Below, one piece after another: positions 1-4,425 of a DNA stretch of 7,005 nt. The first letter of the stretch is position 1, and each line of letters begins with the position of its first letter. The DNA is from Acidobacteriaceae bacterium (GTDB taxonomy: Bacteria > Acidobacteriota > Terriglobia > Terriglobales > Acidobacteriaceae), in contig PMTP01000014.1 in the NCBI GenBank assembly GCA_003167305.1, positions 5,197-12,201 on the forward strand. Reading direction: 5' to 3'. Below the pieces are notes generated by a model that saw only the letters and a program-made list of their open reading frames with translations, did no database searches and had not been told where the DNA came from. The position numbers and the translations under genes were made by a program.

Positions 1-68
1 GGCTGCAAATGGACGACTTTCCGCCCGACTCCCGCTTCTTCCAGGAATGCGGTGAGGCTAAAAGTCAT
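1..68 (-). CDS. 5' end of probable Crp/Fnr-family transcriptional regulator (partial, runs off left edge)
   Basis: Only the first 22 codons lie in the window, reading MTFSLTAFLEEAGVGRKVVH and then LQ at the edge. The start is supported by a strong Shine-Dalgarno GGAGG (minus strand) seven bases before the ATG, and by a promoter-like pair upstream at 197-225. The stretch FLEEAGVGRKVVHLQ resembles, from memory, the N-terminus of Crp/Fnr-type cyclic-nucleotide-binding-fold regulators common in Acidobacteriota, in which a short helix precedes the sensor beta-barrel. Such proteins are cytoplasmic dimers that bind DNA through a C-terminal helix-turn-helix. None of the sensor or DNA-binding domain is visible here, so the gene start is fairly safe but the product name is tentative. 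It lies on the same strand as the collagen gene ending at 404, but a 335 bp gap with a terminator-like hairpin argues against one operon. The short plus-strand frames over the same bases have no comparable support. Confidence 0.5.
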   Translation of the reverse strand, partial: MTFSLTAFLEEAGVGRKVVHLQ

Positions 69-196
69 GCTTCCACCTCCGCCAATTGAATGGCGTGTCC
101 CGGATGCGGTCTTCACGGGAACAGTTCGGAAGCTTGCGCGGCCGCTTCAGATTTGAGGAAGCCGGGGTTCTCTGCTCGCCTGCCCGACTGAGCAAA

Positions 197-225
197 ATGA
201 TACACCCATCCGCAAGAGCTGGGAA
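197..225 (-). promoter_or_regulatory. candidate sigma70-type promoter for the left-edge regulator
   Basis: Reading the minus strand, TTCCCA (220-225) is followed after exactly 17 bases by TATCAT (197-202). These match the -35 consensus at 4 of 6 and the -10 consensus at 5 of 6 positions. Transcription would start near 190, giving a leader of about 120 bases before the ATG at 68. This was found by eye; no start-site data exist here. Confidence 0.4.
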
Positions 226-254
226 CGGATTTTTGGAATTATTTTTTGCGGATT

Positions 255-337
255 GACGTACGACGGGGCTCTGTAGGTCGGTGGCCTTCCGGCCTTCCGT
301 ACGCTCCAGGACGTAGCGGGCCTTCGCTCCGCTCTGG
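255..337. repeat. structured intergenic stretch, possible dispersed repeat
   Basis: This gene-free DNA is unusually self-similar. It holds a direct tandem of the 8-mer GGCCTTCC (283-290 and 291-298) and two CGTACG palindromes about 40 bases apart. It also has a bulged inverted repeat: CCAG (306-309) pairs with CTGG (334-337) and AGCGG (315-319) pairs with CCGCT (329-333). No convincing coding frame runs through it, although a long minus-strand frame is open by composition. Its look is that of an intergenic repeat found many times in a genome, but only one copy is in the window, so this is inference. Confidence 0.3.
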
Positions 338-347
338 ACGCAGAAAC

Positions 348-381
348 AGGACGGGGTCCGCTGTGACGCGAACCCCGTCCT
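348..381 (-). terminator. probable terminator hairpin after the first collagen-like gene
   Basis: A perfect 10 bp inverted repeat (AGGACGGGGT at 348-357, ACCCCGTCCT at 372-381) with a 14-base loop lies 22 bases past the stop codon of the minus-strand gene ending at 404. On the minus strand the hairpin is followed by TGTTTCTG, a weak T-rich tail. Position and stem strength fit a transcription terminator, but the short T-run makes rho-independent action uncertain. Confidence 0.5.
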
Positions 382-403
382 TGCTTTAACCAACTCGGAT
401 GCT

Positions 404-1267
404 CTAACTGCGCGAGGGGAAGATTCCTTCGACGCAGATGGAGTATTGCAGCCCCAGCGGCGCAAAGGGGCGCAGATCCGGAAGGGCAAAGTTCGTCGTG
501 CCGTTTCCGCCAAAGCTAGCGCCCATCACGGAAAAGGCCGCCACCCATTGAGCGATTGGCAGCAGGCGCCCGTCGGCGGGCATAGCTCCCGTCCCATAGC
601 CGTTCACGGAAAGAACAATGTCGCCGATCTGGCAGAGGTTGGTGTCATACATGAAGGGGGTCGCGCCGCCCCACGCGTACCCATTTCCGTCTGTGTAGGG
701 AGAGGTGCTGAGCACACTGGAGAGCTTGGTGATATTGGCCGGGACCGTCGCATCCGTGCCGGCCGGGCCTTGCGGTCCCTGAGAGCCAGTATTGCCCAAC
801 AAGCCTTGCGATCCCTGGGCGCCTGTGGCTCCGGTTGCGCCAGCCGGACCGGCTGGGCCTTGCGAGCCTTGTGGGCCTTGGGATCCTTGGGCGCCAGTGG
901 CTCCTGTCGGACCTGCAACTCCGGTGGGGCCTTGTGGGCCAGCCTGACCAGTTGCGCCGGTGGATCCAGTCTGCCCCATTGCGCCGGTGGGTCCGGCTGG
1001 GCCTTGCGGTCCTTGCGCGCCGCCAGGTCCGGCAGAGCCTTGCGCTCCGGCAGGGCCTTGCGCGCCGGTGGGACCGGCAGGGCCAACCAGCGCCCAGCTC
1101 ATCCCGATTTCTCCCGCTACGCAAAGGGAGGTTGAAGCGACGATGCGAACCGCGCCGGTCGTTGAATTGACGCAGGCGGAGACGTTCGTCGACACGGGCG
1201 CGGCCATCGCCGCCGATGCCACGAAAAGCAAGCAGGAGAGAACTCCCAGACGCTTGAGAGAATACAT
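404..1267 (-). CDS. secreted collagen-like protein with C-terminal phage tail collagen domain (col1)
   Basis: This is a 287-residue protein. GGAGG lies five bases before the ATG, supporting the start. Residues 1-23 form a signal peptide (KR, hydrophobic stretch, AMAA cut region). Residues 24-61 form a small module with Cys32 and Cys49, shared with the collagen-like protein starting at 4211. Residues 62-172 are 37 uninterrupted Gly-X-Y triplets, rich in Gln (13) and Thr (11) at Y, with no charged residue until the final GTD. Residues 205-287 match the phage tail collagen family: GDIVLSVNGYG, ADGRLLPIAQ, FGGNGTTNFALPDLRP and the ending GIFPSRS are typical. In phages this domain forms the fibre tip that contacts the host. 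Here the signal peptide suggests an exported trimeric surface fibre rather than part of a virion, and no other phage gene is nearby. Partner or ligand is unknown. Confidence 0.88.
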   Translation of the reverse strand: MYSLKRLGVLSCLLFVASAAMAAPVSTNVSACVNSTTGAVRIVASTSLCVAGEIGMSWALVGPAGPTGAQGPAGAQGSAGPGGAQGPQGPAGPTGAMGQTGSTGATGQAGPQGPTGVAGPTGATGAQGSQGPQGSQGPAGPAGATGATGAQGSQGLLGNTGSQGPQGPAGTDATVPANITKLSSVLSTSPYTDGNGYAWGGATPFMYDTNLCQIGDIVLSVNGYGTGAMPADGRLLPIAQWVAAFSVMGASFGGNGTTNFALPDLRPFAPLGLQYSICVEGIFPSRS

Positions 1268-1716
1268 GGATACCTCCAGACAGGTTATGTGCTCCAGTTA
1301 GGGAAAGACGGCGTATCGAATCCTACCCATGCAACCGGGTCAGTCCGCACCCGATTCCTGCGCAAAATACATACCCCGCAAAAGACTTGCAGTACAGCTT
1401 GTCCGCACGCATGAGATATTCAGCGTCCGTACTCAGGCCAGCGATTCACCGCTCCTACCAGAGCGGCTGTGCGAATCGGAAGAACCATCAGGGGGAGAAG
1501 ATCGTAAGCCAACAGCCACACGCCGGACTTTGGATGCTCGGGGAAAAGATGTCCAGGCCCGTAATGCTGAAGGATTCCGCTCTTGAGTTGCAGCATACTA
1601 CACTCCCTCCCGGATCGAATACATCCATTTTGCAGATTTCTTTTCTTTTCTTCAATTAAGCCCGGTATTCTGCCGAGAATTGACGCACGCGCGGCGGCTC
1701 TGCGAGGCTTGAGTGC
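1268..1716. other. divergent intergenic region between col1 and the membrane-protein gene
   Basis: About 450 bases without a gene I can support. It must hold the promoter of the minus-strand collagen gene and probably that of the plus-strand membrane-protein gene. The best plus-strand candidates (TTGCAG at 1630-1635; TATTCT at 1666-1671) are weak and not properly spaced with each other. A T/C-rich run lies at about 1638-1652. Short plus-strand open frames at 1329-1659 have no ribosome site or recognisable protein character. A hairpin element at 1442-1478 is listed separately, and a smaller one (CGGGT at 1336-1340 with ACCCG at 1349-1353) is nearer col1. Confidence 0.5.
1442..1478. repeat. two-part inverted repeat in the col1 upstream region
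   Basis: Inner stem CCGCTC-ctacca-GAGCGG (1449-1466) is perfect, and outer arms CGATTC (1442-1447) and GAATCG (1473-1478) also pair, giving 12 base pairs with one asymmetric internal loop. It lies 175-211 bases upstream of the col1 start codon, so it could be an operator or, if transcription starts beyond it, a leader RNA structure. I do not recognise a known riboswitch core. Confidence 0.35.
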
Positions 1717-1758
1717 ATGGGATACAGAGGGAAAGTGGAGTATGCGCAGGAGCGCAAG

Positions 1759-2430
1759 ATGCGCACGCGGAATACGCGCATCTATCGTTCATTACATTGG
1801 CCGATCTGGATCTGGGTCTTTTTTCTAGCGCCGGGACCGCTGACGTTTTCGCTCTTTGCGCATGGCTTCAGCTGGGGCAATTCGCTGTGGCTGGGCGCTG
1901 TGCTGATCGGCACCGGCGTGGCCGCTCTGCGCGGGCGGCTGCCGGGCGCGGAGCCGGGGCCTTACATTCTGCGCTTCGACGAGGACCGGCCCAATCCGCT
2001 CTACCGGAAGGTCTGCTACAGCTTCGCGTGGACGGCGGTGCTGAGCTATGCGCTGCTGAACCTGGCCGGCCTGGCCATCGTGGCGGTTACGGGAGTCTGG
2101 CAGATGAAGCCGATTTTCTATTACGCTTACCCGCCGCTGGCCGCGGTGATTCTGCTGCTTGGGCTGGCTGGCAAGCTGCCGCGGGTAGGACCGTCAACCA
2201 AGAATGAGGGCACGGAGCGGCGCTACTTCTACGGCTCGGTCTGGGCGGTCACGGCGGCGCAAACGCTGCTGCTGGTGCTGTGGAAGACGCTGCCGGTGAC
2301 CAGCACAACCAGTTGGGTCAAGCTGGGGGCGTACGTCGGCGCGCTGACGCTGATGGGCAGCTTTGCCTATCAGGGGCTGCTGCCGCGGACAAGGCCCATC
2401 CTGCCGGGAGAGAGCATGGTCGCGGATTAA
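1759..2430 (+). CDS. hypothetical integral membrane protein, six predicted helices
   Basis: I do not recognise this protein. From the start at 1759 it has 223 residues and about six hydrophobic helices: roughly 13-34, 42-58, 88-113, 118-138, 158-177 and 186-207. They are joined by short charged loops such as RFDEDRPNPLYRK (72-84) and STKNEGTERR (146-155). There is no obvious signal peptide, enzymatic motif or nucleotide-binding site, so it is likely a cytoplasmic-membrane protein of unknown role. The chosen ATG has AGGAG with a six-base spacer. An in-frame ATG at 1717 would add 14 residues (GAGG, nine-base spacer) and cannot be excluded. The gene stands alone: divergent from col1, and convergent with the gene ending at 2556. 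High G+C at third codon positions is typical of real genes here. Confidence 0.8.
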   Translation: MRTRNTRIYRSLHWPIWIWVFFLAPGPLTFSLFAHGFSWGNSLWLGAVLIGTGVAALRGRLPGAEPGPYILRFDEDRPNPLYRKVCYSFAWTAVLSYALLNLAGLAIVAVTGVWQMKPIFYYAYPPLAAVILLLGLAGKLPRVGPSTKNEGTERRYFYGSVWAVTAAQTLLLVLWKTLPVTSTTSWVKLGAYVGALTLMGSFAYQGLLPRTRPILPGESMVAD

Positions 2431-2441
2431 GGCACCTGAAT

Positions 2442-2466
2442 CCCAGGTCTCAAAATCAGACCTGGG
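2442..2466. terminator. perfect hairpin just after the membrane-protein gene
   Basis: CCCAGGTCT (2442-2450) and AGACCTGGG (2458-2466) form a perfect 9 bp stem with a 7-base loop, starting 12 bases after the stop codon. There is no T-run, so terminator function is only suggested by position. It abuts the repeat at 2475-2523 and may be the other half of that element. Confidence 0.4.
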
Positions 2467-2474
2467 GCACCCAA

Positions 2475-2523
2475 GGTTCGTGGTATCCCACCCTTTCGCA
2501 AAATACGCGAAAGGATGGGGCAC
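2475..2523 (-). repeat. REP-like palindromic repeat, copy A (between convergent genes)
   Basis: On the minus strand this 49-base stretch matches 6755-6803 on the plus strand at 44 of 49 positions by hand count. Its core is a hairpin: arms 2487-2499 and 2507-2519 pair at 12 of 13 positions around a 7-base AT-rich loop. It fills the gap between two convergent genes (stops at 2430 and 2556). A shared palindrome in two 3'-flanking positions with opposite orientation points to a dispersed REP-type element, and it may also act as a bidirectional terminator. Confidence 0.65.
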
Positions 2524-2555
2524 AGAGTGGTCTCTATTGAATCCGAGGTTCGCTG

Positions 2556-4211
2556 CTATTGGCAGACCAGATTCACCGTGACGATGTTGGGCGGGAACTC
2601 GGGGATGATTTCTGTTTCTTCAAAGCCGATCGATAGCAGATCGCCCTGGTTCACGCTGAATGTGTGGGTTGTGTCAGAGCAGTGAGCCAGGGATCCGGGA
2701 GGATATTGGTTGAGCAATGCGCTGCAAGTCATTGTGGTGGGGCCAAAGCCCTCACTCACAGCCCCATCTGAGATGCTTCGTTCAACCGTAATGGTGATGG
2801 TGTCCGGGTAGGAGGAGAGGTCAAGATTGAAACCGTTGTTGAGAACCCCGACGTTGAGGGCCGCCATGGTGCAGGCCTTTGTCGCCATGATGAAGTTAAC
2901 GGGGTTGATTAAGGGAGGGGCGAACACAAGGGGGTAGCCGGGGTGAGCGTTGTTGGAGGCGCTGGGCAAAACTCCGTTATAGACCGGAGAAGGTGAGAAA
3001 TACAAGAGTGTGTTCGCCGCCAGGCCGCTCTGGATCGTAGTGGTGGTGGAGAAGCCGGTAGTGCTGAAGGTTCCCGCGGGGCCAGCGGGGCCGGTTGCAC
3101 CATCCGCCCCGGCCGGACCTTGCGGGCCAGTCTCGCCAGGCGTGCCGGCAGGACCGGTTGCTCCCCTAGCTCCAGCCGCGCCTGCTGCGCCGGTTGCTCC
3201 CGTAGCTCCAGCCGAACCAGCCGCGCCAGCGGGACCAGCCGGTCCAGTCGCGCCCGTCGCCCCCGGCGTTCCCGCCGCCATCGCTACAAGCGTGAAGGAG
3301 GCGGCGAGTTGAAAAGGTTGAGTAGTAAGGGTCAGTGTCTGGGAGAATCCCATTGGAGAATTGACGAGCGTGACCACATCCCCGTCATTCAGCGTGATGA
3401 TGCCGTGGCCAACAATCTGTGTGGTGCCTGTCTGCCGTCCGAAGGACGTGCCGGGAACGAAGGTGCCGTTCACCATGAGCCCCAGGGATCCAGCCTGGTC
3501 TACAAGAACGTCGTAGTCGTAGGTGTAGGTTCCCGCGGCCGCCACCGTCACGGTCCCGGTTATGGGGTTGAAGTTAAAGCCGGAGTTCGTAGCAACATTG
3601 GGATTGACAGGCGGAGCAAAAATCGCAGCGCCCGGTGGAACGAACGGAGTAGTGCCGGTCGTCACGGCAATATAGCTGGCCGGCGTGGTGCCGTTCACAC
3701 CCGTCGCAACCCAGTAGGCGGCGTTCGCGCCCGGCGTGATCAAGGTGGAAGGAGGCCCGTTGGCCTGAATGGCGAGATAGGCTGTCGAGGAATACTCGAC
3801 GACCGAGCCGGCCGGATAGTCCACGCCGGCGGAATAGGCGCCCCCGGCGAATGGGCCTGTGGCTCCGGCGGGACCGGTCGCTCCGATTGGTCCAGTCGCG
3901 CCGGCAACTCCAGCGGGACCAGCAGGTCCAGTCGAGCCCGCTGCACCAGCCGGACCAGCAGGTCCAGTCGAGCCCGCAGCCCCAGCGGGACCGCCAGGGC
4001 CGGCTGCGCCGGTGGGTCCAGTCGAGCCCACAAGCGCCCAGCTCATGCCGGTTTCACCTGCGATACAGAGGGAAATTGAACTGACGATGCGCACCGCTCC
4101 GGTGGAGTTATTGACGCAGGCGGAGATATTCGTCGACACGGGCGCGGCCATCGCCGCCGTTCCCACAAGAAACGAGGACACGAGTACTGCAAGTGATTTG
4201 CAAGTGGACAT
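2556..4211 (-). CDS. secreted multi-domain collagen-like protein with BclA/C1q-like domain (col2)
   Basis: The protein has 551 residues from the ATG at 4211, chosen because GAGG precedes it and a signal peptide follows at once (cut near AMAA, residue 23). The same frame is open 45 codons further upstream. Order: shared two-cysteine module (24-61, Cys32 and Cys49); 20 Gly-X-Y triplets (62-121); a carbohydrate-binding-like module (about 122-172) with the pattern YSAGVDYPAGSVVEYSSTAY ... AYWVATG, like CBM5/12 chitin-binding folds; a beta-rich domain (about 178-312) resembling the BclA C-terminal C1q/TNF-like fold (GFNFNPITGTVTVAAAGTYT, LNDGDVVTL); 23 more triplets (314-382); and a 169-residue C-terminal domain with four cysteines (447, 496, 511, 550) that I do not recognise. 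Probably an exported, trimeric, sugar-contacting surface fibre; ligand and anchoring are unknown. It is divergent from the GH3 gene at 4426. Confidence 0.85.
   Translation of the reverse strand: MSTCKSLAVLVSSFLVGTAAMAAPVSTNISACVNNSTGAVRIVSSISLCIAGETGMSWALVGSTGPTGAAGPGGPAGAAGSTGPAGPAGAAGSTGPAGPAGVAGATGPIGATGPAGATGPFAGGAYSAGVDYPAGSVVEYSSTAYLAIQANGPPSTLITPGANAAYWVATGVNGTTPASYIAVTTGTTPFVPPGAAIFAPPVNPNVATNSGFNFNPITGTVTVAAAGTYTYDYDVLVDQAGSLGLMVNGTFVPGTSFGRQTGTTQIVGHGIITLNDGDVVTLVNSPMGFSQTLTLTTQPFQLAASFTLVAMAAGTPGATGATGPAGPAGAAGSAGATGATGAAGAAGARGATGPAGTPGETGPQGPAGADGATGPAGPAGTFSTTGFSTTTTIQSGLAANTLLYFSPSPVYNGVLPSASNNAHPGYPLVFAPPLINPVNFIMATKACTMAALNVGVLNNGFNLDLSSYPDTITITVERSISDGAVSEGFGPTTMTCSALLNQYPPGSLAHCSDTTHTFSVNQGDLLSIGFEETEIIPEFPPNIVTVNLVCQ
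3916..3977 (-). repeat. 36-bp tandem repeat within the first collagen stretch of col2
   Basis: A 26-base block at 3916-3941 recurs unchanged at 3952-3977, a 36-base period that encodes four triplets (GST GPA GPA GAA). A shorter 15-base part recurs at 4015-4029. Such near-identical units suggest recent expansion and a potential for length change by slippage or recombination in frame. Confidence 0.75.
4033..4159 (-). repeat. paralogous segment shared with col1 (1089-1215)
   Basis: This part of col2, coding for the signal-peptide end and the two-cysteine module, aligns without gaps to 1089-1215 in col1 at a constant offset of 2944 bases. By hand count 106 of 127 bases agree, with a 31-base identical run at 4129-4159 and 1185-1215. 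It reflects duplication or gene conversion of the N-terminal cassette. Confidence 0.85.
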
Positions 4212-4425
4212 TGGAACCTCGGGGAGATTTCTGGGGAAACTCAGAGCACTTATGCAAGATGAACCAGAGAAACATATTGATGCAAAAGTATTCTTTCCGG
4301 CCAACCTTAGATTCTTATTGAGCCAACCGGTCCATTCAAGGCTCACACTTGTTGCAACCTGCGTTCATCCGCTACCATTGCCCGTGGAAACAGGCGGCGA
4401 TTATGCCGCCCCAGGAGCCTTGCCG
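4212..4425. other. divergent intergenic region between col2 and the GH3 gene
   Basis: These 214 bases must contain both start signals. The central part (about 4255-4330) is clearly AT-richer than its surroundings, as expected for promoters, but I see no -35/-10 pair good enough to name on either strand. Both nominal reading frames across it are composition-driven extensions of the two real genes. The hairpin next to the GH3 ribosome site is listed separately. Confidence 0.5.
4393..4417 (+). promoter_or_regulatory. GC-rich hairpin abutting the ribosome binding site of the GH3 gene
   Basis: GGCGGC-gattat-GCCGCC (4393-4410) is a perfect 6 bp all-GC inverted repeat with a 6-base loop. It ends two bases before the Shine-Dalgarno AGGAG (4413-4417), which is eight bases from the ATG at 4426. 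This ribosome site fixes the GH3 start. In RNA the hairpin could modulate ribosome access; in DNA it could be an operator half-site pair. Neither role is shown. Confidence 0.45.

Noticed and set aside
3..89. A plus-strand frame entering from the left edge and stopping at 89
   Set aside because: Only 28 codons, and it is antisense to a minus-strand start with a good ribosome site and a plausible promoter.
208..234. A possible plus-strand terminator: ATCCG/CGGAT followed by a run of T
   Set aside because: The stem is only 5 bp with a 13-base loop, and no plus-strand gene ends just upstream; the same bases hold the better supported minus-strand promoter.
58..513. A 151-codon minus-strand frame spanning the col1 end and the intergenic region
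   Set aside because: It overlaps the real C-terminus of col1 and the start of the left-edge gene in another frame, and runs through hairpin DNA. No ribosome site or family resemblance.
446..1301. Several long plus-strand frames opposite col1, including Gly-Pro-rich ones
   Set aside because: They are antisense to col1, where signal peptide, Gly-X-Y periodicity and tail collagen motifs are all in the minus frame. They have no homology-like character of their own.
1329..1659. Two overlapping plus-strand frames of 85 and 90 codons in the divergent intergenic region
   Set aside because: No Shine-Dalgarno at their starts, no hydrophobic or domain pattern, and they overlap each other in different frames across regulatory-looking DNA.
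1721..4076. A 14-base identical string (GATACAGAGGGAAA) near 1721 and near 4062
   Set aside because: One such match in a 7 kb window is not far from chance, and the flanks do not align; the 4062 copy is part of the col2 coding cassette.
3859..4425. An open frame continuous with the GH3 gene that would add 189 residues, beginning with a Gly-Pro-rich collagen-like stretch
   Set aside because: It is the antisense of col2. GGN and CCN codons are reverse complements, so collagen DNA tends to give Gly/Pro-rich frames on the other strand. The GH3 signal peptide and ribosome site place the start at 4426.
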